From NCBI GenBank assembly GCA_002698995.1, contig PAAX01000025.1, positions 1 through 33,788 of the forward strand: a stretch of DNA of 33,788 nucleotides, in the 5' to 3' direction. Of the stretch, positions 15,178-23,285 are shown one piece after another. The stretch is from Ignavibacteriota bacterium (lineage in GTDB: Bacteria > Bacteroidota > Ignavibacteria > Ignavibacteriales > Melioribacteraceae). The notes beneath the pieces are model-generated. The model was not told the DNA's origin. It saw only the letters and a program-made list of their open reading frames with translations, and ran no database searches. Numbering within the stretch: position 1 is the first letter of the stretch; each line of letters opens with the position of its first letter. The position numbers were made by a program, and so were the translations under genes.

Positions 15178-16605
15178 ATGATTAAGCTTGCACCCAAATG
15201 GGCATATCATTATGATGAATTTTGGACTGCCATAAAAGTAAGAAATTTATGGCTGATAAAATTACGTTATCTTTTTGTAGCTGCACTTATCCTATTTTTT
15301 ATAATTGGTGAATTTTTATTTGAATTTGATTTTTCTGAAAAACAAGCAATCATCCTATTCATAATTGTAATCTCAATTTTATGCTATAATATTATACTGG
15401 ATAAAATCAGAAAGTATGTTGGATGCACACCAGGTAAATTTAATAGTCTTCACTTATCTCTAATTCAAAGCACTTTGGATTTAGGAGCACTGCTTGTTTT
15501 AGTTTATTACACTGGAATTATACATTCTCCGTTATATTACTTTTTTGTCTTTCATACAATTATTGGGAGTTTAATTTTACCTGTAAAAGTTATTTATTTC
15601 TTATCGACTATTTGTCTGTTCATTTTTAACTCATTAATTCTTTTACAACATTATTCATTTATTCCAACGCATAACATAAATGGAATTGTTATGCTTCCTC
15701 AAAACCATTCTATTAATTATGATTTAGTTTTCATAATAATCTTTAACATTACGATATTATTCAGTATATACTTAGCAAATTATATCGCCTCACAATTATA
15801 TAAGAGGGAACAGCAGCTTAGAAATTCATTAGAAAAATTAAAAGATACTGAGATTGCAAAACAGAAATATATTATGGGAATTGTTCATGAAATTAAAACT
15901 CCAATCTCAGCAGTAATTTCTTTGCTTGATATTTTACTGGGTAACTATCTTGGTCCCATAGACGTTAAAATTGAGGATAAATTAAAACGGGCAAAATCTA
16001 GAAGTGATGAAGCAATTAACATGATCAATAATGTATTAAGGATTTCTAAATTAAAATTACTAGACTTAACAACAGTAGAAGATATTGCCGTTGAAGAAAT
16101 TATAAAATCTGCTTTAGAAAGGTTTGCCGATAAAGCTGCAGAAAGACATATTGATTTCTCAACTCAGGATAATAGAAAATATAAATATCATTTTTACGGT
16201 GACAGACTATTAATTGATCTTGCCTTTTCTAACATAGTTAATAATTCTATAAAGTATATTGGCTTTGAGGGGCATATCAATATTGAGATTTACGAATCTA
16301 AAGAATTTATTACAATAATCTTTGAAGATGATGGAATTGGAATTCCTAAAGAGGATTTGGAAAAAGTTACGGAACAGTTTTTCAGAGCTTCCAATACAAA
16401 TAAAAATCAAACTGAAGGAAGCGGAATGGGATTATCTTTAGTTAAAGAAATAATCGAAAAACATAAAGGACATCTTCATATTGACAGTCCATCTAGAATT
16501 AAAACTGAAAAAAGACCGGGAACCGTTGTTATTATTGAACTTCCGCTAAATTCAAAAAAGAAGAAATCAGAAATCACCTTCGAGGACCATGCTGAGATAT
16601 TTTGA
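15178..16605 (+). CDS. Membrane sensor histidine kinase, tandem copy 2
   Basis: A paralogue of the preceding gene, 475 aa, with the same plan. It has a short YHYDEFW-containing N-terminus, about six membrane segments, HisKA with H237 in IVHEIKTPISAV, and HATPase_c with NIVNNSIKY, DDGIGIP and GSGMGLSLV. The two differ throughout, so the duplication is not recent, yet they keep the same spacing of membrane segments. AGG occurs ten bases before the ATG; a better AAGGAG at 15132 is too far away to serve this start. The last 39 bases overlap the 3' end of ispE on the other strand. No output protein is encoded nearby. Confidence 0.9.
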   Translation: MIKLAPKWAYHYDEFWTAIKVRNLWLIKLRYLFVAALILFFIIGEFLFEFDFSEKQAIILFIIVISILCYNIILDKIRKYVGCTPGKFNSLHLSLIQSTLDLGALLVLVYYTGIIHSPLYYFFVFHTIIGSLILPVKVIYFLSTICLFIFNSLILLQHYSFIPTHNINGIVMLPQNHSINYDLVFIIIFNITILFSIYLANYIASQLYKREQQLRNSLEKLKDTEIAKQKYIMGIVHEIKTPISAVISLLDILLGNYLGPIDVKIEDKLKRAKSRSDEAINMINNVLRISKLKLLDLTTVEDIAVEEIIKSALERFADKAAERHIDFSTQDNRKYKYHFYGDRLLIDLAFSNIVNNSIKYIGFEGHINIEIYESKEFITIIFEDDGIGIPKEDLEKVTEQFFRASNTNKNQTEGSGMGLSLVKEIIEKHKGHLHIDSPSRIKTEKRPGTVVIIELPLNSKKKKSEITFEDHAEIF

Positions 16606-17409
16606 AGGAAAAGATTTTCTTACTTTTTCAGCAGTTCCAATATCTTTAAAAATACCATAAACAGTCGAACCGCTTCCACTCATCAAAGAAAAGAGAGCAC
16701 CATTGTCAGTCATTATTTTTTTTATATCACTTATCTCAGGATAAGTTTTAAATACATACTCTTCAAAGTCATTTTTAAATAGCTTATTAAACAATGAAAT
16801 ATTATTCAAATCATTTTCATTAATAGCTTTAAAATCAATTTTACTTTCTTTTGGTTGGATATTTGCAAATGCCTCTTTTGTTGAAATGTGAATACCGGGA
16901 TTTACAATTAAAAAAGGTTTTGTAATATTAAGTTTTACCTCAATTAAAATTTCTCCTCGGCTTTTACCAATTGCCGGTTTAGCTTTAATAAAAAAAGGAA
17001 CATCACTACCAAGTTCTAATGCATAGCGAATTAAAATATCCTTTTTCATTCCCAAATTAAACATATCATTAAGAGCTAATAACACTGAAGCAGCATTTGA
17101 ACTGCCTCCTCCTAAACCTGCACCGACCGGGATATTCTTTTCAAGATGAATATTTACCGGAAGTTTTCTGCTGAATTTCTTTTCAAGTAAATTTTTCGCC
17201 TTAACTATAAGATTGTTATCATCATTTAATTCTTTTTTTGATGAAGTAAAACTAAATTCATGCGAACGTTCAATTTTAATTATATCATATAGTTCATATA
17301 AAGGATAAAATATTGTTTGAAGATTATGATATCCATCAGCTCTCTTTGAAACAATATCAAGACCAATATTTATTTTAGCCGGACTTTTAATCTCTATATA
17401 CTTCACCAA
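16567..17409 (-). CDS. ispE: 4-diphosphocytidyl-2-C-methyl-D-erythritol kinase
   Basis: This enzyme phosphorylates CDP-methylerythritol with ATP in the non-mevalonate (MEP) isoprenoid pathway. It is a GHMP kinase of about 280 aa, a normal size. Motifs are SPAKINIGL near the start (K12), the GHMP phosphate loop PVGAGLGGGSSNAAS (94-108), the catalytic Asp in LGSDVPFF (D136) and a C-terminal LMSGSGSTVYGIF. The start is either TTG at 17409 or GTG at 17406; the AAGGAA upstream is spaced slightly better for GTG. The start lies inside the end of the upstream methyltransferase-like gene (23-base overlap), so it is the last gene of an overlapping operon. Confidence 0.95.
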   Translation of the reverse strand: MVKYIEIKSPAKINIGLDIVSKRADGYHNLQTIFYPLYELYDIIKIERSHEFSFTSSKKELNDDNNLIVKAKNLLEKKFSRKLPVNIHLEKNIPVGAGLGGGSSNAASVLLALNDMFNLGMKKDILIRYALELGSDVPFFIKAKPAIGKSRGEILIEVKLNITKPFLIVNPGIHISTKEAFANIQPKESKIDFKAINENDLNNISLFNKLFKNDFEEYVFKTYPEISDIKKIMTDNGALFSLMSGSGSTVYGIFKDIGTAEKVRKSFPSKYLSMVLEGDF

Positions 17410-18265
17410 TTAATTTCCTTATTTCCTTAGTGTGATTATAATAAGAACCACAGCAGCTTCCAATTACTTTGGGATTTATATATAAATACTTATTAACAAA
17501 TTGAGAATAACTTTCCGGAGTTACTCCGCATGTAATATTCTTATCTGTATAATTTCCGGAACCACAGTTTAAGTAAAATCCAAAATATATTTTTTTTAGA
17601 TCAACAGTATTAACTAAGTTTTCAAAACTATTTAATGAGATGCAGTTAAAAGAAATTAGAATCGGATTATAACTTTGAAGCTCTTCAATTATATCTATTA
17701 ACTTTTCACGGCTTAATAATGTTAAATCGTTATTAAAAAATAGGGAAGTGATAAAAGGAATCTTATTATTGTTGCAATATTGTGCAGTAAAAATAATTTC
17801 ATCTTTATGACTCAATGTTTCATTAAGAATGAAGTCAACTCCATTTTCCCATAGAGTATTGATATGAAATTGGTGATTAATCTCTAATTCATTTTGCGAG
17901 ATTTCTCTTTTTGATTTATAAGAATCTTCTGCCGGAGGGTTACATCCCGCAATTAATGTGTTTTTAGTTTTTACTGATTTTGCAATATCAACTGCTGATT
18001 TGATAAAATCTTTATTCGATACTTTCAAATAACTTTTGTTATATATTGCCGGATTTGTTCTGAAAGTATTAGTAGAAATAATATCAGCACCGGCACTTAT
18101 ATAATTCTCATGAATATCTTTTACAAGATTAGGATTACTAATATTAGCTTTTGCAGTCCACAAATATTCATCAAAAGGAATTCCTTTCTGTTGCAGTAAA
18201 CTTCCCATTGCTCCATCTAGAATCAAAGGTTTATTAGAATTCCTAATGAATGAAGTAATATCCAT
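17387..18265 (-). CDS. Homocysteine S-methyltransferase-family protein (MmuM/BHMT/MetH N-domain type)
   Basis: A stand-alone 292-aa Zn-dependent homocysteine methyltransferase barrel. It opens with LILDGAMGSLLQQKG and DIISTNTFRTNP, diagnostic for the family. The three Zn ligands appear intact: C208 in SFNC, and C271 with C272 in GSCCGS. The methyl donor (S-methylmethionine, betaine or methylcobalamin-linked) cannot be read from the sequence. A MetH N-terminal domain made as a separate protein is one option. It lies between GT9 genes and ispE in one overlapping operon, with no evident functional link to either. Confidence 0.88.
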   Translation of the reverse strand: MDITSFIRNSNKPLILDGAMGSLLQQKGIPFDEYLWTAKANISNPNLVKDIHENYISAGADIISTNTFRTNPAIYNKSYLKVSNKDFIKSAVDIAKSVKTKNTLIAGCNPPAEDSYKSKREISQNELEINHQFHINTLWENGVDFILNETLSHKDEIIFTAQYCNNNKIPFITSLFFNNDLTLLSREKLIDIIEELQSYNPILISFNCISLNSFENLVNTVDLKKIYFGFYLNCGSGNYTDKNITCGVTPESYSQFVNKYLYINPKVIGSCCGSYYNHTKEIRKLIGEVYRD

Positions 18266-18270
18266 TGCTT

Positions 18271-19401
18271 TTATTTGTTATGAATATTATCGAAATAATT
18301 CAGAGTCTCTTTTTCTATCTTTTCCAAATCAATCATTTGGATACATTCTAAATTATAAGGACAAACCTTTTTCCAGCAAGGAGCGCAGTGTAAACCTTCG
18401 GGATAAAGTTTTATTCCTCTGCCGTACATTTCAATTTCTGTCCAGCAGCTTAAACCAAACCAGGCAATAACATATTTCTTTAAAGCAATTGCCATGTGCA
18501 TTCCGAAAGAATCACCGGTAATTATAAGATCAGGAACATTTTCATAACAAGCCCCTTTTCTTATTCCCTCATTTGTAGGAGTATTTATAATTTTACCGGG
18601 GAATTTATCTTCTAAATATTTATTTCTTTCATAATCTTCCGGTCCGCCTACAAGAACAATCTTAAATCTATTGTAACTCAAAAATCTTTCAATCAATACT
18701 TCGTGCTGTTCCAATGTCATCTTTTTATTTGGAAATGTATTTGAACATCCCGTATTAAATCCAATTACTTCATCATTATTAGATAAACCGACTTTAGCTT
18801 TATATTCATCAATAAATTTCAATTCATCATCTGTAAAATGAAAAACATAATCATCTTTTTGATAATCAATTTCAAAAGTTTCAGCTAAATAATCTTGTCC
18901 TGTTCTCTGATTCACTTTGAATTTCAGATGATCATCCATTCCAAGTAAATAATTGTAATTAGCCCCTTCATTAAAAGGATATATTTTACCATTCTCATTT
19001 ATTCCGAAACCAAGTTTTTCTTTTGCTTTCATCTTCATTGCAATTGCACCGGAACGTTGAGATTTATCAACATTCATAACAACATCAAATTCAATCTGCT
19101 CTAATATTAAAAGACTTTCAAAAGAATAATCAAAGACATGATCTATTAATGGATTGTTATGCAAAAGAGGAGCAGCTATTTTAAGGGTAATCCAATATAT
19201 AGTTGATTCGGGATATTTTCTTTTTAGTCCATGCAATTGAGCAGTTGTCATAACTACATCGCCCATTGCATCTAAATTAATTATTAAAAGTTTCTTTCCG
19301 CCGGGCATACAGTCTTTACATCCATCTTCCCAGCAGTTATGATCAGGAAAACAAGGTTTATAACCGGTAAATCGTTTACAATTAGGAATTTCTTTTGCCA
19401 T
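18271..19401 (-). CDS. Glycosyltransferase family 9 (heptosyltransferase-like) with Cys-rich ends
   Basis: A 376-aa GT-B glycosyltransferase of the GT9 (lipopolysaccharide heptosyltransferase) family. The core begins at KLLIINLDAMGDVVMTTAQL (about 37-56). The C-terminal donor-binding part has VLVGGPEDYERN and ITGDSFGMHMAIAL. Before the core is an unusual extension with five cysteines (C8, C17, C23, C28, C31). The C-terminal part has CAPCWKKVCPYNLEC, a cluster common in GT9 proteins. The start overlaps the preceding GT9 gene by 20 bases. It is third of three consecutive GT9 genes, presumably building the surface polysaccharide or LPS core. Acceptor and donor sugars are unknown. Confidence 0.88.
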   Translation of the reverse strand: MAKEIPNCKRFTGYKPCFPDHNCWEDGCKDCMPGGKKLLIINLDAMGDVVMTTAQLHGLKRKYPESTIYWITLKIAAPLLHNNPLIDHVFDYSFESLLILEQIEFDVVMNVDKSQRSGAIAMKMKAKEKLGFGINENGKIYPFNEGANYNYLLGMDDHLKFKVNQRTGQDYLAETFEIDYQKDDYVFHFTDDELKFIDEYKAKVGLSNNDEVIGFNTGCSNTFPNKKMTLEQHEVLIERFLSYNRFKIVLVGGPEDYERNKYLEDKFPGKIINTPTNEGIRKGACYENVPDLIITGDSFGMHMAIALKKYVIAWFGLSCWTEIEMYGRGIKLYPEGLHCAPCWKKVCPYNLECIQMIDLEKIEKETLNYFDNIHNK

Positions 19402-20455
19402 AATAATTTTGCTCGAAAAATATTTTTAATTTGTTAATTACTGTTTCAAATTCCAATTCGTTGAAAGTAGGTTTTTCAGTTATAACCATTTCATGAATTG
19501 TATTATAAGGATACCAAACTACATGATCGGTATCAAAGTTTATGTATATACCAAATATAGGTATCTTAAATCCGGATGCAAGATGAACTACTGAAGTATC
19601 GGGAGAGAATAGGAAATCAAGATGAGTTAATACCGCTGCCATCTTATCATAACTAGGTTCGGCGGATATTTTTGTTTTATTATTACATATTTCTTCTGCA
19701 AGACTTAAATCATTTGGTGAAGCAAAAAGTAAAATATCTACATCATAATTTTCGAAAAACTGAATAATATTTTTATAATTCTCTACACCCCAAAATCTTG
19801 CTCTGCTTCCGGCAGAGATATTTATTCCTACTAAATATTTTTTATTCTGAAAAACTTTTTGAATGTATGATTCTGCATATTCCTTTGACTCATCCGATAT
19901 TTTATAATTTACTCCAATCGTATTCTTATCATAAGGTATATTTAGAAACTCTAAAAACTGAAGATATCTCTCAATTATGTGGTGTTTTGTCGGATCAATA
20001 TATGGAATTAAATGAGTAAATATTTTTCTGGATTGTTTATTGTAACCGATTTTATTTTTAATCTTTAATCCGCCGATAAAAAAAGTAACAGTAGTAGAAA
20101 CATCATCATGAAGATCAAAAACTGTCGTATAATTGCTGCTGTTAATTTGGTTTGCCAGTTCTTTTATTTCTTTAATCTTTTTTGGAAAGATTAAAGTCTT
20201 ATCAATATTTTTATCATTTTCAAAAATGAAGAAATTCTTTTTATCTGCAAGGACATGAATTTCACATCCGGTATGCTTTTTAATGCTTTCCATTAAATGC
20301 GTAGTAACAAGGGCATCACCAATTCTATTTAATCTCACAAATAGAATTTTATCTTTTTTTGTTAATTCTAAATTATCCTTTTTCTTTTCATCCCTTCTAA
20401 AAAATAAGTAGAGTGATAAAAGTAATTTTCTTAAATAGATTTCAATCTCTTTCAT
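19382..20455 (-). CDS. Glycosyltransferase family 9 protein
   Basis: A 357-aa GT9 (heptosyltransferase-like) protein with about 32 basic N-terminal residues before KILFVRLNRIGDALVTTHL. The C-terminal domain has FSPDTSVVHLASGFKIPIFG, the GT9 donor-site signature. It lacks the Cys cluster of its two neighbours. It overlaps the upstream GT9 gene by four bases and the downstream one by 20, so the three are translationally linked. It is likely cytoplasmic and membrane-associated, transferring a sugar onto lipid-linked core oligosaccharide. The sugar is not predictable. Confidence 0.88.
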   Translation of the reverse strand: MKEIEIYLRKLLLSLYLFFRRDEKKKDNLELTKKDKILFVRLNRIGDALVTTHLMESIKKHTGCEIHVLADKKNFFIFENDKNIDKTLIFPKKIKEIKELANQINSSNYTTVFDLHDDVSTTVTFFIGGLKIKNKIGYNKQSRKIFTHLIPYIDPTKHHIIERYLQFLEFLNIPYDKNTIGVNYKISDESKEYAESYIQKVFQNKKYLVGINISAGSRARFWGVENYKNIIQFFENYDVDILLFASPNDLSLAEEICNNKTKISAEPSYDKMAAVLTHLDFLFSPDTSVVHLASGFKIPIFGIYINFDTDHVVWYPYNTIHEMVITEKPTFNELEFETVINKLKIFFEQNYYGKRNS

Positions 20456-21486
20456 ACGGCAATACTATTTTTATCAAGAAGAAGTTGTACTTTCTGCATA
20501 ACTAAATTCACATCAAGATCCATAAAACATTCGTGATTTCTTGGACACGTTAATAAATTACATTCAATGCATTCCAATTCATCTAATCTCAACCATTCAT
20601 GTTTACTTCCGTAAGGTCCTTGCAGTCTTGGATTTGTAGGTCCGTGCAGACTTAAAACCGGAGTTCCAACAGCAGTTGAGATATGCATGGGGCCGCTGTC
20701 ATTTGCAATTACAAATGAACATTTTTTTAGCAAAGCAGCCATTTGAATTATTGAGGAATCGGGAGCAAAAATAGATTCATGTTTCATTAAATTTTTTATT
20801 TCTACGGCTTCTTTCTTATCACCTGGTCCCCACAAAATAAGAATTTTAGCATTAAATCTTTTTACACATTCATCAGCAATTTCAGCAAACTTAACCGGAT
20901 CACATTTTTTTGATTCCCAGCCTCCACTCGGACTAATACCGCAAACCAAATCATTTTTATCAAATGTTTTATTGAAAAAATCTTCTGCAAATTTCTGAGA
21001 TGATTCATCAATTCCAAAGTGAAGATTATTTGAAGTTACTTCTAATCCTATTTTTTCTAAGAATTTTAAATGAAGTTCTCCGGCATGATATTTATCTCTT
21101 TCTTCCGGACCAAAAATATTATATGCGTAAGTTCTTCCTTTATAAGGATAACCGGCTTTATATTTTGCTCCACTAAAAAATGTAACTAAAGCAGTAGCCG
21201 GATTACTGAAGAAATCTATAATGAAATCATATTTTTTTGATCTGATTTCGAATAACTGTTTAAATCTTGCCCAAGTACTTTTTCTATTAAATAAAATAAC
21301 TTTATTAATAAAATGAAGATTATTCAAGAAATCATAACTTGGTTTTTCAGTTAGGAAATCAATTTCTGCATTTGGGAAACTATTTTTAAGGTTTTCAAAT
21401 GTTGTTGTGGATAAAACAACATCACCAATTCCACGAAGCTTTATAAGAAGGATTTTCTTTACTTTATCTCTTTCAATATTAATCAC
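20452..21486 (-). CDS. Glycosyltransferase family 9 (heptosyltransferase-like)
   Basis: A 344-aa GT9 protein, the most heptosyltransferase-like of the three. Its N-terminal motif is KILLIKLRGIGDVVLSTTTF. The C-terminal part has FVIANDSGPMHISTAVGTPVLSLHGPTNP and the Cys cluster CIECNLLTCPRNHEC usual for this family. The start codon is GTG at 21486, directly after the TAA of the preceding gene. Its end overlaps the next GT9 gene by four bases. Role: sugar transfer in LPS core or a related surface glycan. The substrate is unassigned. Confidence 0.9.
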   Translation of the reverse strand: MINIERDKVKKILLIKLRGIGDVVLSTTTFENLKNSFPNAEIDFLTEKPSYDFLNNLHFINKVILFNRKSTWARFKQLFEIRSKKYDFIIDFFSNPATALVTFFSGAKYKAGYPYKGRTYAYNIFGPEERDKYHAGELHLKFLEKIGLEVTSNNLHFGIDESSQKFAEDFFNKTFDKNDLVCGISPSGGWESKKCDPVKFAEIADECVKRFNAKILILWGPGDKKEAVEIKNLMKHESIFAPDSSIIQMAALLKKCSFVIANDSGPMHISTAVGTPVLSLHGPTNPRLQGPYGSKHEWLRLDELECIECNLLTCPRNHECFMDLDVNLVMQKVQLLLDKNSIAV

Positions 21487-21909
21487 TTATTTCTCACCAA
21501 ATAAATAAACATAAACCGAAAGAGTTAAAAGCCCGACATTCTCAAGTATTTTCATCCAGCCGACTCTCGTTGCGTCATTTGTTCCAAAACAACCGCATTC
21601 AAAATCTAATCCTCTAAAAATTGCACTCATAACTAAAATTATAAATGCTGCCATAAGTACCGAATAAATTAAAGCATTTTCCTTAACATATTTTCCAAAG
21701 ATTAAAAGAATGCCGCTTATTAATTCTATCCATGGTAAAGTTATTGCAATGTAGTTAATTGATACTAAAGGAAATATTCTGTAATTCATTATTGATTCTG
21801 CAAATCCATTTGGATTAATAATTTTTTGCGCTCCGGCAATAATAAAAATTAAACCGAGAAAAAACTGGACTGAGATCAGCAAATATTTATTCTGTAAAAC
21901 TTTTATCAT
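21487..21909 (-). CDS. MauE/DoxX-like four-helix membrane protein
   Basis: A 140-aa inner-membrane protein with four hydrophobic segments. It begins with FFLGLIFIIAGAQKIINP, the DoxX/MauE first-helix pattern, and has the CGCFG motif (FECGCFGTND) seen in MauE-like proteins linked to thiol and disulfide handling. It overlaps the rhodanese gene upstream by four bases, suggesting the two work together, possibly moving reducing equivalents or sulfur across the membrane. The same pairing occurs in some Bacteroidota-type genomes as far as I recall. The exact function is not established. Confidence 0.8.
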   Translation of the reverse strand: MIKVLQNKYLLISVQFFLGLIFIIAGAQKIINPNGFAESIMNYRIFPLVSINYIAITLPWIELISGILLIFGKYVKENALIYSVLMAAFIILVMSAIFRGLDFECGCFGTNDATRVGWMKILENVGLLTLSVYVYLFGEK

Positions 21910-22412
21910 TCTTCAACTTTCTGAATAGGCAAATTATTTTCTAGCCAGATTGAAAATCCATCTAAGTAAACAAAAGTGTTTTTAAATCCATCTGACTGCA
22001 TTTTTTTATAAACACGTTTACTCAAATCACAATCATCGCCGCCGCAGTATATAATAATTAGTCTATCTTTAGCAATATTTTCTAACTTGGATTTATCTTC
22101 CTCATATTTGTATTCTGCAACATTAAGTGCACCGGAAATATGTCCTTCACCAAATTCCCATTTATCTCTTGCATCAATAAAAACTGCTTTCTCTTGATCA
22201 AATAATTCTTTTACTGTTTTTGTATCTAAGGCTCTAATTTCAGTTGAGGTACTGTCAGGATTAAGATCAGTAATATTAGTAAACAATATTTCTTCTTTAT
22301 CTCTTATTAAAGGAATTCTTTCTGAAGAAAATGAATTGAATATCAATCCTATTACCGAAGAGATAATCACAATTGAAAATAGAACTTTTATATTTATTTT
22401 TGTTGAAAACAT
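21906..22412 (-). CDS. Membrane-anchored rhodanese-like protein
   Basis: A 168-aa protein with one N-terminal hydrophobic segment (about 8-27, signal anchor), then a rhodanese domain facing the periplasm. Motifs are FIDARDKWEFGEGHISGALN and the active-site loop CGGDDC, with catalytic Cys C123 and a second Cys at 128. The loop holds a Cys where many rhodaneses have Arg or Ser, so it may act in redox or persulfide chemistry. It is the first gene of the seven-gene minus-strand operon and overlaps the MauE-like gene by four bases. The 46-base divergent gap to the SDR gene must hold both promoters. Confidence 0.85.
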   Translation of the reverse strand: MFSTKINIKVLFSIVIISSVIGLIFNSFSSERIPLIRDKEEILFTNITDLNPDSTSTEIRALDTKTVKELFDQEKAVFIDARDKWEFGEGHISGALNVAEYKYEEDKSKLENIAKDRLIIIYCGGDDCDLSKRVYKKMQSDGFKNTFVYLDGFSIWLENNLPIQKVEE

Positions 22413-22458
22413 ATTGCTAAGTTAACGAAATGATTTCAAACAATAAATTGGAAATGAA

Positions 22459-23283
22459 ATGAGTCTTAAAGGAAAAACTGCATTAGTTACCGGCGGTGCA
22501 ATGGGAATTGGTCTTGCTACTGTTAAAAGACTTCTAAAAAATGGAGTAAAAGTTACAATTTGGGATTTGAATCAACTGCACTTAGAAAAAGTTAAAGAAG
22601 ATTTATCAAATTATAGTGAATCTTTATTCGTTCATGTCTGCGATGTTACTGATTATAATAGGGTTGATGAACTTATTGAAAAAGCTTTCTCTGAAATGAA
22701 CAGAATAGATTATTTAATTAACAATGCGGGATTTGTAAAAGAAGGAGAATTAATTGAAAGAGATTATAATGATTGGGAGAAAACTATTGAAATAAATCTT
22801 AACAGCATAGTTTATCTTACTCAAAAAGTTCTACCAAAAATGTATGATAATAATTTTGGACATGTTGTAAATATTAGTTCAGCTTCTTCTACTTTAGGTG
22901 TTCCGAATTTAGCTGTTTATACAGCTACTAAATGGGGAGTTTGGGGATTTACAGAATCGATGAGATTTGAAGCACAGAAAAGAAATAAGAATGTAAAGTT
23001 TTCTTCGGTTCATCCGAGCTACATAAAAACCGGAATGTTTGAAGGTGCAAAACTTGGTTTCCTAGGAAACTTAATTGTTCCGTTAGTTAAAGACCATGAT
23101 GTTATTGCAAAGGGAATAGTTGAAGATGCACTAAAAAAAGGGAAGTATGCAGTGTTAAGACCAAGAACATTAAGATTATCAATTCTCTTAAGAGGAATTT
23201 TACCGGATAAATTATTCCAGCAATTAATGAAAATTATGGGAGTTCACAATAGTATGAGTTCATTCAAAGGAAGAGGAAATTAA
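22459..23283 (+). CDS. Short-chain dehydrogenase/reductase (SDR)
   Basis: A classical SDR oxidoreductase of 274 aa with an NAD(P)-binding Rossmann fold. It shows TGGAMGIG (11-18), CDVTD (61-65), NNAG (88-91), catalytic S141 and the YxxxK pair Y154/K158. The Asp-36 end of beta-2 (TIWDLN) favours NAD(H). The substrate is unknown. The basic, hydrophobic C-terminus resembles that of SDRs acting on lipid substrates, which is only a hint. GGAAATGAA precedes the ATG. The gene stands alone, divergent from the rhodanese operon, and ends two bases from the convergent rqcH stop. Confidence 0.9.
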   Translation: MSLKGKTALVTGGAMGIGLATVKRLLKNGVKVTIWDLNQLHLEKVKEDLSNYSESLFVHVCDVTDYNRVDELIEKAFSEMNRIDYLINNAGFVKEGELIERDYNDWEKTIEINLNSIVYLTQKVLPKMYDNNFGHVVNISSASSTLGVPNLAVYTATKWGVWGFTESMRFEAQKRNKNVKFSSVHPSYIKTGMFEGAKLGFLGNLIVPLVKDHDVIAKGIVEDALKKGKYAVLRPRTLRLSILLRGILPDKLFQQLMKIMGVHNSMSSFKGRGN

Positions 23284-23285
23284 AA

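Noticed and set aside
22412-22431. GTTAACGAAAT half-site before the rhodanese gene, similar to the ArsR arm
   Set aside because: The partner arm is missing at the required spacing. A single half-site in AT-rich DNA is expected by chance.
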